The notes: generated from the letters alone by a model not told the origin. Shown: positions 44,404 to 53,366, counted from the stretch's first letter. The stretch: 64,000 nucleotides of DNA from GCA-003244245 sp050700055 (GCA_050700055.1 JBOHGE010000002.1:196022-260021); one strand, 5' to 3'. Numbers and translations are program-made.

Positions 44404-45864
44404 ATGGGGGTCGTCCAGCGGGGCAATGCGGTGTTGGGGGCGTTGCTGGGTGAGCTCGCCTGGTCGCCCAGCTCGTTGGCCGAGGGGGTGAATGGGCTGC
44501 TGGGGCCGGGCTATGTCGGGCGTAGCACGGTGTCGGACTGGTTGCATTACGACCGGTTGCCTCGTGGTCCGTTGCCGACGGTGGTGGCTCATCTGATCTC
44601 CGACGCTCTGGGCCGGGAGGTCTGTCTCGATGAGTTGTGGTCGGGTCGGGCCACGCCGGCGCAGCTGTGGGTGCCTGCTGATGCTGGGATGGTGGTGCCG
44701 TGGACTGCGGCGGGTACCGTGGGGGTGCTGGATGACTGGCTCCGTCGTACCGGAGGCGCGATCGGGATGGACCGCCGCAACTTCCTCGCGGTCAGCGGTG
44801 GCGCGTTGACCGCGCCGGCGTGGGCCTATGCCGACCAGTTGGGCACTCGGGGTGGCTCGTTCGCCGCGTTGGTCGAGGGCGGGCGCACGATGACCGTCAC
44901 CTCCGCCGTGGTGGACACGGTGGCCACCACCACCGCCGGGCTTGCCGCCCTCATCGACGCCGAAGGCGGGCATCACGACAATCTGCGCTTGGTCCACCAC
45001 CACCTGATGTACGTCGCCAGACTGCTCCGGCAGGCCAGTTTCACGCACCGAGCGGTGGCCGATCGGTTGCTCGTCGAGTGGGCTCAGCTATCCCGGTTGG
45101 CCGGCTGGGTGGCCCACGACACGGGCGAGAACGGCCTGGCCCAGCGGTACTTCACCAGCGGGTTGCATGCCGCGCACACCGCGGGAGACCGCACGGTGGG
45201 CGTGTACCTGCTGGTCGGCATGAGTTCGACCACCGTGTACCGGGGCCGGCTAGCTGATGGCATCGACCTGGGTCGGGCCTCCCGGGATGCGGTGGAGCTG
45301 GCCAATGCCGCGTACGAGGTGGCCCGGTCGGCCCCCGCCGCGGTGCGCGCGCTGGCCGCCAGCCGGTTCGCGCTGGCCCAAGCAGCGGCCGGGAACACCC
45401 GCGGCTTCCACGCCGCCGTCGACGAAGCCCGCGCCCTGCTCGACACCCCGGGCGCACTGGATGTCCTCCCGCCCTACCTGACCTGGTTCGGACCGGCTGC
45501 TCTGGAGAATCTCTTTGCCAAAGGCGCGCTCACCCTGGCCGCGGTCACCTCCCGGGAGAACCATCGCCTGCTCGACGGCGCGGACGTGATCCTCGGCCGC
45601 ACCACCACCGACCCCGCGTCGTCCCCGCGCGCCGCCGTGATGGACGCGGCGTGGCTGGCCCGGGCGCATGTCGCGGCCGGTGACCTGGACCGGGCGGTAC
45701 CCGCCGGGCTCACCGCGCTGCGCCGGCTGTCCACCGTCCGCTCGCGGCACTGCACGCTGGTGCTGCGCCGGTTGGAAGCCGACCTCGCCGCCCTGCCACC
45801 CACCCACCGCCCGGCAGCCGTCCGGTCCCTACAAGACCGACTCAGCGCCACCCACGCCGCCTGA
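44404..45864 (+). CDS. HTH/TPR regulator divergent from DUF6907 gene
   Basis: The 486-residue product has an HTH-like N-terminus of a type different from the four paralogues at 12-25 kb (LGALLGELAWSPSSLAEGVN ... VGRSTVSDWLHYDRLPRGPL, VVAHLISDALGREVCLDELW). Next comes a twin-arginine-like MDRRNFLAVSGGALTAPAWA segment in mid-protein (about residue 122), common in such regulators, and then TPR-like repeats to the end. ATG 44404 has GGAGGGG upstream. A broken copy of its N-terminus lies at 53651 and of its C-terminus at 54777. Confidence 0.8.
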   Translation: MGVVQRGNAVLGALLGELAWSPSSLAEGVNGLLGPGYVGRSTVSDWLHYDRLPRGPLPTVVAHLISDALGREVCLDELWSGRATPAQLWVPADAGMVVPWTAAGTVGVLDDWLRRTGGAIGMDRRNFLAVSGGALTAPAWAYADQLGTRGGSFAALVEGGRTMTVTSAVVDTVATTTAGLAALIDAEGGHHDNLRLVHHHLMYVARLLRQASFTHRAVADRLLVEWAQLSRLAGWVAHDTGENGLAQRYFTSGLHAAHTAGDRTVGVYLLVGMSSTTVYRGRLADGIDLGRASRDAVELANAAYEVARSAPAAVRALAASRFALAQAAAGNTRGFHAAVDEARALLDTPGALDVLPPYLTWFGPAALENLFAKGALTLAAVTSRENHRLLDGADVILGRTTTDPASSPRAAVMDAAWLARAHVAAGDLDRAVPAGLTALRRLSTVRSRHCTLVLRRLEADLAALPPTHRPAAVRSLQDRLSATHAA

Positions 45865-45945
45865 CCCAATGCGGTTAGTAAGCCAGGCAGGAGACCTTGA
45901 AGGTGTCGATTCCCTGTTTTCGGCATATCTCGGAGCTGGAGCCGT

Positions 45946-46524
45946 TCAACAGTCGGGGACTTTGAGATCTACCGCCGTGTCGTGCGTGCCCTGGTCGAGA
46001 TCCGGGGAGTCACCATTGAGGTAGCTGTTGGCGACCGTGTAATAGCGTCCACTCCAGGGTGGACTGACGACGAGGTACCAGTACTTCCCCACGTTCGGCG
46101 AACCGGGGACGGGGGCGTGCAGCTTGCACAGCACATCTACTTTCTGGAGTGATGGCACCCGGTCGCCCTCTCCCCGTAAAGCGCGTGGATCCCGGTACGT
46201 CCTGGCGCCACCGTGACCGGCTTGCTCCTGATACGTCTTGCCGGACTTGCATCCCTCACACGTGGGTGTCGGTAGCGGTGGCCCGATCACCTCAGACGGT
46301 CCGGCGCGGTGCGATTCATCGCTTGACAGCAACTGCGGGATTATCGCGATGAGCGCAGACACGACGACGGCAACCGCACTGATCCCCGCGGCGACGATCG
46401 TCGCGTCACGGCGTCGACGGCGACGCCGATGATCGCGACCAGTAGCGGAACCCGCGTCCGGGGCTGGGTGCCGCAGGCCGGTCGTCAGCTGTTCTGGATC
46501 GTCCACACTGCTGCACCTCCTCAT
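45946..46524 (-). CDS. Membrane-anchored hypothetical protein with extracellular domain
   Basis: The 192-residue product has a basic cytoplasmic start (DHRRRRRRRDATIVAAG), one membrane helix (about residues 43-65, ISAVAVVVSALIAIIPQLLS) and an outside domain with CEGCKSGKTYQEQAG, VDVLCKLHAPVPGSPNVGK, YWYLVVSPPWSGRYYTVANS and a final Cys. The Trp/Tyr-rich part resembles an SH3-like or other small extracytoplasmic domain found in many actinobacterial surface proteins. Function unknown. Confidence 0.72.
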   Translation of the reverse strand: MRRCSSVDDPEQLTTGLRHPAPDAGSATGRDHRRRRRRRDATIVAAGISAVAVVVSALIAIIPQLLSSDESHRAGPSEVIGPPLPTPTCEGCKSGKTYQEQAGHGGARTYRDPRALRGEGDRVPSLQKVDVLCKLHAPVPGSPNVGKYWYLVVSPPWSGRYYTVANSYLNGDSPDLDQGTHDTAVDLKVPDC

Positions 46525-46605
46525 CTAATCCCAGCCGGGACGAAGGACGTTGGATGTCGCTCATGATGGCAGGGGCTGCTACGTGCTGTGAACGATGGTT
46601 GCGGC

Positions 46606-46633
46606 GCGCTGAACCTCGCCGTTTACCGTGCCC
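46606..46633 (+). repeat. Duplicated last codons of kdpC in front of kdpD
   Basis: GCGCTGAACCTCGCCGTTTA and the following CCGTGCCC match 36602-36629, the end of kdpC (ALNLAVHRA), with three differences. It shows that a kdpC gene once stood directly before this kdpD copy. Confidence 0.75.
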
Positions 46634-47797
46634 GAGCGTCCGGGGGACACTGAAGCTGTGGCTGAGCACGGCTGCACCCGCCGCGGTGAGCTGCGGGTCT
46701 ACCTCGGTGCCGCACCCGGTGTCGGGAAGACCTTCGCCATGCTCGGTGAGGGCCACCGGCGCGCGAGCCGCGGCACCGACGTCGTCGTCGGCCTGGTCGA
46801 GACCCACGGCCGAGCCCAGACCGCCACGCTGCTGGACGGCATGGAGGTGGTGCCGCGACGTACCGTCGGGCACCGCGGTATGGAGCTGTCCGAGCTGGAC
46901 GTCGACGCGGTGCTGGCTCGGCGACCGCAGGTCGCTCTGGTGGACGAGCTGGCGCACACCAACGTGCCCGGTTCGCGCAACGCCAAGCGCTGGCAGGACA
47001 TCGAGGAGCTGCTCGCGGCGGGCATCACCGTGCTGTCCACGGTCAACGTGCAGCATCTGGAGTCGCTCAACGACGTGGTCGAGCGGATCACCGGTATCGC
47101 GCAGCGGGAGACGGTGCCCGACGAGGTGGTGCGCCGCGCCGGGCAGGTCGAGCTGGTCGACATCACCCCGGAGGCATTGCGCCGGCGGATGGCGCACGGC
47201 AACGTCTATCCCGCCGACCGTGTCGACGCCGCGCTGTCCCACTACTTCCGGCCGGGCAACCTCACCGCGCTGCGCGAGCTCGCCTTGCTGTGGGTGGCCG
47301 ACCAGGTCGACGTCGCGCTGCAGCGCTACCGCGCCGAGCAGCACATCACCGACACCTGGGAAGCCCGCGAGCGGGTGGTCGTCGCGGTCACCGGTGGCCC
47401 GGAGTCCGAGACGCTGATCCGGCGGGCGGCCCGGATCGCGGCCCGCACCGGCGGAGGTGAGGTGCTGGTACTGCACATCCTGCGTGGTGACGGCCTGGCC
47501 GGAGCGCCACCGGCGGCACTGGCCGGCGTCCGCACGCTCGCCACCGACGTCGGGGCGACGTTGCACACCGTGGTCGGCGACGACCTCCCGAGCACGCTGC
47601 TCGACTTCGCCCGCGGGGTCAACGCCACCCAGCTGGTGCTGGGCACCTCGCGCCGCTCCCGGCTGGCCCGGCTGTTCGACGAGGGCATCGGCGCGGCGGT
47701 GGTGCAGGACTCCGGGCCGATCGACGTGCACCTGGTCACCCACGACGAGGCGGGTCGTGGGCTGCGACTACCGCCGCTGCACAGCGCGATCCCGTGA
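46628..47797 (+). CDS. kdpD: KdpD N-terminal part: K+/turgor sensor and USP-like domain
   Basis: The 389-residue product has Walker A GAAPGVGKTF (residues 27-36), VVGLVETHGR, VDELAHTNVPGSRNAKRWQD, TVNVQHLESLNDVV and FRPGNLTALRELALLW of the KdpD sensor, then a universal-stress-like domain (about 250-375). It ends at an in-frame TGA (47795-47797) exactly where KdpD normally runs into its membrane helices. The next frame continues without a shift, so this is a nonsense codon, not a frameshift. The GTG at 46628 is inside the leftover kdpC tail; a GTG at 46658 is possible. Confidence 0.85.
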   Translation: MPERPGDTEAVAEHGCTRRGELRVYLGAAPGVGKTFAMLGEGHRRASRGTDVVVGLVETHGRAQTATLLDGMEVVPRRTVGHRGMELSELDVDAVLARRPQVALVDELAHTNVPGSRNAKRWQDIEELLAAGITVLSTVNVQHLESLNDVVERITGIAQRETVPDEVVRRAGQVELVDITPEALRRRMAHGNVYPADRVDAALSHYFRPGNLTALRELALLWVADQVDVALQRYRAEQHITDTWEARERVVVAVTGGPESETLIRRAARIAARTGGGEVLVLHILRGDGLAGAPPAALAGVRTLATDVGATLHTVVGDDLPSTLLDFARGVNATQLVLGTSRRSRLARLFDEGIGAAVVQDSGPIDVHLVTHDEAGRGLRLPPLHSAIP

Positions 47798-47821
47798 GCC
47801 CGCAAGATCACCGGCTGGACG

Positions 47822-49198
47822 ATGGCACTGCTGCTACCCGGGCTGGCCACCGGTGTGGGCATCATCGGGCGTGAGCTGTTCGACCTGGCCACCGACGTGG
47901 TGCTGTTCTTCCTGGCCGCCGTCGGGGTGGCGCTGATCGGCGGTCTCGGCCCGGCGCTGGCCGCCGCCGCGGCGTCCGGGCTGCTGCTCAACTACTTCTT
48001 CACCTCGCCGATCTACAGCCTCACCATCGCCGAGCCCAAGAACGTCGTGACCGTGCTGACCATGGTGCTGGTGGCGGTGATGGTGGCGCTGGTGGTCGAT
48101 CAAGCGGCCCGGCGCGCCGCGCAGGCGGCCCGGGCGCGCACCGAGGCCACGCTGCTGGCCTCCTACGCCCGCACCGTGCTCACCGGGGAGGATCCGGTGC
48201 CCAGGCTGTTGACCCAGGTGCGGGAGAACTTCGGGCTCACCTCGGTGACGCTGCTCGCGCGGCAGTCGGACGGCTGGCAGCAGGTGGCCTGGACGGGCGC
48301 CGACCCGTGCGCAGCACCCGCCGAGGCCGACACCGTGATCACCGTGGACGAGCAGATGCGGCTGGCGATCCGGGGCCGACCGCTGACCGCGCCAGACCGC
48401 GCCGTGCTGGAGGCCGCCGCGGGCCAAGCGGTGCTCGCGCTACGCCAGCAACGGGCCGCTGACCAGGCATTGGTCGCTCAGCGCCGCGCCGAGACGACCG
48501 AGCTGCGCACCGCGCTGCTCTCCGCGGTCGGCCACGACCTGCGCACCCCGCTGACGTCGATCAAGGCGGCGGCCGGCAGCCTGCGCGATCCGGAGCTGCG
48601 GCTGTCCGCAACCGACACCGCCGAGCTGCTCGCCACCATCGAGGAGTCCACCGACCGGCTCTGCGCTCTGGTGGAGAACCTGCTTGACTCCTCCCGGCTG
48701 GTGACCGGGGCGGTGCGCCCGCAGTTGTTGGTGGTCGGGTATGACGAGGTGGTCGCTCGCGCGCTGGCCACCGTTGACCGGTCCGACGCGGTGGCCGTCG
48801 AGATCGTCGAGGAGCTGCCTCCGGTGCTCGCCGACCCTGGGTTGTTGGAGCGGGTGGTGGCCAACGTGGTGGACAACGCTGTGCGGCACGGCTGTGGCGC
48901 GGCGGTGGAGGTTCGTGGTAGCGCTCATGCGGGCCGGGTCGAGCTGCGGATCGTCGACCACGGGCCGGGGCTGCCCCGGGGTGCCGCCGAGGCCGTGTTC
49001 GCGCCCTTCCAGCGTTTGGGTTCTGATTCGATAGGGGACCGGAAGGCGGTTGACGGCATCGGGTTGGGGCTGTCTGTGGCGAAGGGTTTTCTGGATGCGA
49101 TGGGTGGCACCTTGTCCGCGGAGGACACTCCCGGTGGCGGGCTGACTGTGGTGGTCTCGTTGGTCGTTGCCCCGATCGTGTCGGAGACGTCGGTGTGA
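47822..49198 (+). CDS. kdpD: KdpD C-terminal part: membrane region and histidine kinase
   Basis: The 458-residue product begins MALLLPGLATGVGI with four closely spaced membrane helices (to about residue 95), a GAF-like linker, the phosphorylation box SAVGHDLRTPLTSIKAAAGS with His238, and an HATPase domain (VVANVVDNAVRHG, VDHGPGLPRGAAEAVF, GIGLGLSVAKGF). It lies in the same frame as the N-terminal part, separated by one stop and eight codons. If translation restarts at ATG 47822, two polypeptides could form a split sensor; otherwise kdpD is inactive. Its stop overlaps kdpE. Confidence 0.87.
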   Translation: MALLLPGLATGVGIIGRELFDLATDVVLFFLAAVGVALIGGLGPALAAAAASGLLLNYFFTSPIYSLTIAEPKNVVTVLTMVLVAVMVALVVDQAARRAAQAARARTEATLLASYARTVLTGEDPVPRLLTQVRENFGLTSVTLLARQSDGWQQVAWTGADPCAAPAEADTVITVDEQMRLAIRGRPLTAPDRAVLEAAAGQAVLALRQQRAADQALVAQRRAETTELRTALLSAVGHDLRTPLTSIKAAAGSLRDPELRLSATDTAELLATIEESTDRLCALVENLLDSSRLVTGAVRPQLLVVGYDEVVARALATVDRSDAVAVEIVEELPPVLADPGLLERVVANVVDNAVRHGCGAAVEVRGSAHAGRVELRIVDHGPGLPRGAAEAVFAPFQRLGSDSIGDRKAVDGIGLGLSVAKGFLDAMGGTLSAEDTPGGGLTVVVSLVVAPIVSETSV

Positions 49199-49881
49199 TC
49201 CGGGTGCTGGTGGTTGATGACGAGCCGCAGATCGTGCGGGCTTTGCGGATCAACCTCGCTGCCCGCGGCTACCAGGTGCTCACCGCCGTCGATGGAACGG
49301 CCGCGTTGCGGGTAGCCGCTGAGGGGCATCTTGACGTGGTGGTGCTCGATCTCGGGTTGCCCGATCTGGACGGCATCGAGGTCATCGCCGGGCTGCGCGG
49401 CTGGACCAGCGTCCCGATCATCGTGCTGTCCGCGCGGACTGATTCCACGGACAAGGTGGTGGCATTGGACGCCGGGGCCGACGACTACGTCACCAAGCCG
49501 TTCGGGATGGACGAGCTGCTGGCCCGGTTGCGGGCCGCGGTGCGGCGTAGTGCCGTCGGGCCGGGGGTTGACGAGCCGGTGATCGCCACCGACGCGTTCA
49601 CCGTCGACCGGGCCGCCAAGAAAGTGCACCGCGACGGTGTCGAGGTGCACTTGACCCCTACTGAGTGGGGCATCCTCGAGCTTTTGGTGCGCCATTGCGG
49701 CCGGTTGGTCACCCAACGGCAACTGCTCACCGAGATATGGGGACCCGCGTACCTGAAGGAGACCCACTACCTGCGGGTCTACCTGGCCCAACTGCGCCGC
49801 AAACTGGAGCCCGACCCCGCCCGACCCCGCCACCTCATCACCGAACCCGGAATGGGCTACCGCTTCGAGCCGCGGGTTTGA
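49195..49881 (+). CDS. kdpE: KdpE response regulator (OmpR type)
   Basis: The 228-residue product has a receiver domain (VLVVDDEP, phosphoacceptor Asp52 in VVVLDLGLPDLDG, TDSTDKVVALDAGADDYVTK) and a winged-helix DNA-binding domain (LTPTEWGILELLVRH ... YLRVYLAQLRRKLE). It activates kdpFABC when phosphorylated by KdpD. GTG start overlapping the kdpD stop. Its last 184 bases are duplicated at 53906-54089. Confidence 0.93.
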   Translation: MIRVLVVDDEPQIVRALRINLAARGYQVLTAVDGTAALRVAAEGHLDVVVLDLGLPDLDGIEVIAGLRGWTSVPIIVLSARTDSTDKVVALDAGADDYVTKPFGMDELLARLRAAVRRSAVGPGVDEPVIATDAFTVDRAAKKVHRDGVEVHLTPTEWGILELLVRHCGRLVTQRQLLTEIWGPAYLKETHYLRVYLAQLRRKLEPDPARPRHLITEPGMGYRFEPRV

Positions 49882-49910
49882 TCCCCCGCGCACGTGGTAT
49901 TGGTCTTGGC

Positions 49911-50576
49911 GTGCGGTTGATACGGATCCCTGGCGTTTACCGTCCTCAGGCAGACACTCACCTGCTGATCGCGGCACTGCGTGAGGCGCGGATCCCGGCC
50001 GGTGCGCGAGTACTCGACCTGTGCACTGGATCCGGTGCGATAGCGGTGGCAGCGGCATGCAACGGCGCGGGTGAGGTGATCGCTGTGGACGCCTGCCGCA
50101 GGGCTGTGCTCACCGCGATGCTGAACACACGATTGCGCAGGCTGCCTGTCCGCGTTCACCTCGGCGACGTGCTCGGTGGCATGATCGGCGCCCCCTTCGA
50201 CGCCGTCCTGGTCAACCCGCCGTACGTGCCGTGTGACCCGGACGGGTCGCCGACTCGTGGAGCCGCCCGCGCCTGGGACGCCGGGCCCGATGGGCGCCGA
50301 TTCCTGGACTCCCTCTGCGCCGCGGCACCGAAGCTGCTGGCCGACGGCGGTACGCTGCTGGTGGTGCACTCTTGCCTGTGCGGTCCTGAGCTGACGCTCG
50401 CGCAGCTTCGCGGCACCGGGCTCAAGGCCTCCGTCGTGGCCCGCAGCGTGCAGCCGTTCGGCCCGGTGCTCCGTGCGCGCAGCCTTTTTCTCGAGCGAGC
50501 GGGGCTGATCGCCCCCGGACAGCGACACGAGGAACTGGTGGTGATCCGTGCCGACCGAATCGATCACGTCGAGTAG
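49911..50576 (+). CDS. HemK/Mtq2-like class I SAM methyltransferase
   Basis: The 221-residue product has RVLDLCTGSGAIAVAAACNG (SAM motif), VIAVDACRRAVLTA and the catalytic AVLVNPPYVPCDP, typical of N5-glutamine methyltransferases that modify release factors or related proteins. It lacks the N-terminal domain of PrmC. It overlaps the CDGSH gene, and I recall these two with the next, convergent gene as neighbours in other actinobacteria. GTG 49911 gives the normal VRLIRIPGVYRPQADTHLL start. Confidence 0.83.
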   Translation: MRLIRIPGVYRPQADTHLLIAALREARIPAGARVLDLCTGSGAIAVAAACNGAGEVIAVDACRRAVLTAMLNTRLRRLPVRVHLGDVLGGMIGAPFDAVLVNPPYVPCDPDGSPTRGAARAWDAGPDGRRFLDSLCAAAPKLLADGGTLLVVHSCLCGPELTLAQLRGTGLKASVVARSVQPFGPVLRARSLFLERAGLIAPGQRHEELVVIRADRIDHVE

Positions 50577-50844
50577 CGCCAGGCTGGCTGAACCAGGCGA
50601 TGGTCACCCGCCGCGGTCGCCCAGCGTGCGGTCGTCCAGCGTGCGGTTGCGGCGGGTGACCATCGTGTCCGACGGTCCGCTGCTCGTCGAAGGGCCGGTG
50701 GAGCTGGTGACCCCGGACGGCGAGGTGGTGCAATCCGAACGCTTCGTGGTGGCGATATGCGTGTGCCGACGCAGCAAGCGTTACCCCTTCTGCGACACCA
50801 GCCACCGCCGCCGCGTTCGTTCGAGGGCGGCCGATCAGGACTGA
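50548..50844 (+). CDS. CDGSH-type iron-sulfur protein
   Basis: The 98-residue product carries one CDGSH-like cluster site, CVCRRSKRYPFCDTSH, where three Cys and one His would ligate a 2Fe-2S cluster, preceded by a beta-rich GPLLVEGPVELVTPDGE segment. These proteins store or transfer Fe-S clusters or electrons. GTG 50548 is in frame; a later GTG at 50656 (VTIVSDGPLL) may be the real start. The 3' end overlaps the convergent gene by ten bases. Confidence 0.85.
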   Translation: MPTESITSSSARLAEPGDGHPPRSPSVRSSSVRLRRVTIVSDGPLLVEGPVELVTPDGEVVQSERFVVAICVCRRSKRYPFCDTSHRRRVRSRAADQD

Positions 50845-51890
50845 GCGGCGACCTCGGGCAGTGGCTCGACGGCGACCTCGGGTAGCGGCTCGCGCAGCGA
50901 GGTCTGGCCGGCCTGCCAGGCACCGAGTAGGTGGTCGGCCAGCCGGCATTCCAGTAGCTCGGTGGCCTGCGCGCCGAACACGACGTCGCCTGCCAGCTCC
51001 GGCTCGCGCGCCAGCAGGTCCCCGATCACCTCGTGGCGCATTATCTGCTCGTGCACGGCGTCGGCCTCGATGTGCTCGGTGTAGAACCGCCGGCACACGT
51101 CCGCCGCGCCGAGCCGCCGCAACGCCTGTTCCATCCGCTGCGCGCTGGGCGCGGTGGTGATCTCCGCGGCCGCGAAGTGCCCGACGAGCGCGGCCCGCAG
51201 CCGGCGGTGCAGGCCGAACAGCGACATCATGTTCACCGTCGCCAGGCTGCACGCCGGTGCGTGATCGAGATAGTGCAGGTACTCCGAGCACAGCCCGGCG
51301 CCCTCCAGCAGGTCGACGAACAGCTGCGAGTGCAGCCGCTCACCTCGCCCGCCGCCGAACTCGTCGAACTCCACCGCCACCAGCGCGGCTTTCGCCTGGC
51401 CCTGCAGTCGGGGGATCACCCAGGCGTGCGGATCGGCCTCTTTGAGGTGGTAGATCGACCGGTGCACGAGGTACTCGAGCAGCTGCCACCGCGGGGCCTC
51501 GTCGCGCAGGTAGTGCGTGACGCCACCGCCGTCGAGGGGCTCCACGAGCAGCGCGTCGAGCATTCCCACCACGTCGGTGCCGCCGGGGACGTGAGCCCGC
51601 AGCGCGGAGAGGAACACCCGTTCCATCGCGGCGCGCAGCCGTAGCAAGTCCGGATCCCACTCCCACTCCGGGTCGACGCTGGTGAACCCCTGGTAGTGCA
51701 GCTCGTAGCAGATGTGCAGCGACAGCTGCAGATCCTCGCCGAACGGTTCGGCATCGGCCACCTCGGCGAGCTGTGCCAGGCCGCCGCGTTCATCACGCGC
51801 GAGGGCGCCGAGCACGGCTGCCGACAGCGATCCTCGGGCGGTGGGCAGCGTTGCACCTGGCCGCCGCATGCGGTTCAGCTGGCTCGGCAT
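50835..51890 (-). CDS. Iron-containing redox enzyme (heme-oxygenase-like fold)
   Basis: The 351-residue product resembles the family annotated as iron-containing redox enzymes, with a helical heme-oxygenase/PqqC-like fold: LQLSLHICYELHYQGF, EYLVHRSIYHLKEADPHAW, AALVAVEFDEFGGGRGERLH, and RRFYTEHIEADAVHEQIM with repeated Glu/His that can bind a di-iron centre. The ATG 51890 has GGAGG upstream. It converges on the CDGSH gene; a shared role in iron handling is plausible. Confidence 0.82.
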   Translation of the reverse strand: MPSQLNRMRRPGATLPTARGSLSAAVLGALARDERGGLAQLAEVADAEPFGEDLQLSLHICYELHYQGFTSVDPEWEWDPDLLRLRAAMERVFLSALRAHVPGGTDVVGMLDALLVEPLDGGGVTHYLRDEAPRWQLLEYLVHRSIYHLKEADPHAWVIPRLQGQAKAALVAVEFDEFGGGRGERLHSQLFVDLLEGAGLCSEYLHYLDHAPACSLATVNMMSLFGLHRRLRAALVGHFAAAEITTAPSAQRMEQALRRLGAADVCRRFYTEHIEADAVHEQIMRHEVIGDLLAREPELAGDVVFGAQATELLECRLADHLLGAWQAGQTSLREPLPEVAVEPLPEVAAQS

Positions 51891-51997
51891 GAATCCTCCG
51901 GTGGTAGGTCCTGCCCGGGGCATACCCGCCAGCGCCCGACGGTACGCGGTGCTGGCAAGTGACAGCCAAGCGTCAGTCGTCGTGGCGGAAGCACGGA

Positions 51998-53059
51998 TCA
52001 GGCGAAGACCAGCTCGCGGAAGGTGTTGCGGATACTGGTGAGGGGTTGGCGTTCGCGGCTGTAGTAGAGCTTGTTGGTGAGCAGGACCGCCCAGCGTTGC
52101 TGTGTGGGGGAGATCCACATGCCGGTGCCGGTGAACCCGTAGTGGACGTAGATGTCGTCAGTGGAGTCGGTGCCCGGGGCGGGTAGCCAGAACAGGCCGC
52201 GGACCGGTTGCAGATCGCCGGTGTGGGGTTGGAGGGATTCGGCCACCCAGGCGGGTCCGAAGCCGGGCTTGTCCGGCGTCTCGGCCGGGTCGAGCAGGTA
52301 GCGCAGGAACTTCCCGATGTCGGCCAGGGTGGAGAAGGTGCCGGCGATCCCGCAGACGCCGCCGAGCAGGCGGGCGGAGAAGTCGTGGGCGATGCCTCTG
52401 AGGTGGACGCCGGTCTGCTCGTCCAGCTCGGTGGGCGCGCACCGGGCGGTGAGGCCGGGCGGCAGCGGCCCGAACCTCGTCTCCGTCATGCCCAATGGTG
52501 CCCAGATGTGCTCGTGGGCGATGTCGTCGAGTCCGGTTGCGGTGCGGCGCTCGAGGAGGAAGCCGAGGATCAGAGCGGCTCGGTCGGTGTACTCGACGGC
52601 TTCGCCCGGCGGCCGGTGCAGCTGCTCGCGAAGGACGCCGCGGCGGATGGTCGCGGGATCGGTGCCGTACAGCGCTTTGAGGTTGGCGCGCAGCGGGACC
52701 CCCGCGGTGTGGGTGAGCAGCTGGTGGACGGTGACACGGCCGAGCGGGTGACCGTCTAGGTCGGGCAGCAGCGCCGCGAGTGGGTCGCCTAAGGCGAGCC
52801 TGTCGTTCTCCCAGAGCATGCCGACCGACGCCCACACGGCCATGATCTTGGTGAGGCTGGCCACGTCGAAGATGGTGTCGGTGGTCATCGGCGCTGCCGG
52901 GTCGGTGTGGTCGAGTACCCCGAGCGCACCGCCGGCCTGTGGCCCACCGGCGTCGCCAACTGCCCAGACTGCACCGGGGTAGACGCGGGTGTCGATGCCG
53001 CGTTGCAGCAGCGCGGTGATGCCGGTTGCGGAGCAGGTCGGATGAGGGGCAGCGGCCAT
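51998..53059 (-). CDS. Serine hydrolase (class C beta-lactamase/EstB-like)
   Basis: The 353-residue product has the penicillin-binding fold motifs: SxxK in FDVASLTKIMAVW, YxD (YTDRAALILGFLLE) where beta-lactamases have YxN, and a late HYGFTGTGMWISP near the usual KTG position. No signal peptide is seen. It is more likely an esterase or D-peptidase than an antibiotic-degrading enzyme. 107 bases separate it from the iron-redox gene on the same strand. Confidence 0.85.
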   Translation of the reverse strand: MAAAPHPTCSATGITALLQRGIDTRVYPGAVWAVGDAGGPQAGGALGVLDHTDPAAPMTTDTIFDVASLTKIMAVWASVGMLWENDRLALGDPLAALLPDLDGHPLGRVTVHQLLTHTAGVPLRANLKALYGTDPATIRRGVLREQLHRPPGEAVEYTDRAALILGFLLERRTATGLDDIAHEHIWAPLGMTETRFGPLPPGLTARCAPTELDEQTGVHLRGIAHDFSARLLGGVCGIAGTFSTLADIGKFLRYLLDPAETPDKPGFGPAWVAESLQPHTGDLQPVRGLFWLPAPGTDSTDDIYVHYGFTGTGMWISPTQQRWAVLLTNKLYYSRERQPLTSIRNTFRELVFA

Positions 53060-53092
53060 GGGTGGTGACCCTACTTCGGTGCGGTGGGTGGC

Positions 53093-53231
53093 TCAGGTGA
53101 TCTGACTGCTGAGGTCGGTGAGTCGCCGGACGGTCTGGCTGAGTGGAAATCGGGCGGCATTGCGCAGCCCAGCGGTGCGTAGCTCGGCCACCGCAGTGGC
53201 GTCCGTGCGCAGCCGGTTCAGTGCGGCGGCG
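53093..53231 (-). pseudogene. C-terminal fragment of a family-1-type glycosyltransferase
   Basis: The minus strand reads VLAAALNRLRTDATAVAELR followed by TAGLRNAARFPLSQTVRRLT, the tail common to actinobacterial GT-B glycosyltransferases. No upstream part exists: at 53232 the sequence becomes the DUF6907 remnant. A recombination leftover. Confidence 0.5.
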
Positions 53232-53366
53232 AGTACTGCACTGGCTGTTGCTGGTGGACGTGTACACCGTGCTCGTTGACGAGACAGTGCTGCGCCGAGC
53301 ACCACGGTGGGTGCTCGTTCAGCGGGCGTCCGTCGTGGTCCGGCCGGCCGCCTATGGTGGCGTTGT
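53232..53366 (-). pseudogene. N-terminal remnant of a DUF6907-like gene
   Basis: The minus strand encodes LNEHPPWCSAQHCLVNEHGV followed by HVHQQQPVQ, matching the gene at 43739-44065 (HPSWCSPQHCFVNDDGVQVH), and stops being similar at about 53232. It forms the left part of a decayed duplicate of the DUF6907/regulator pair. Confidence 0.65.
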
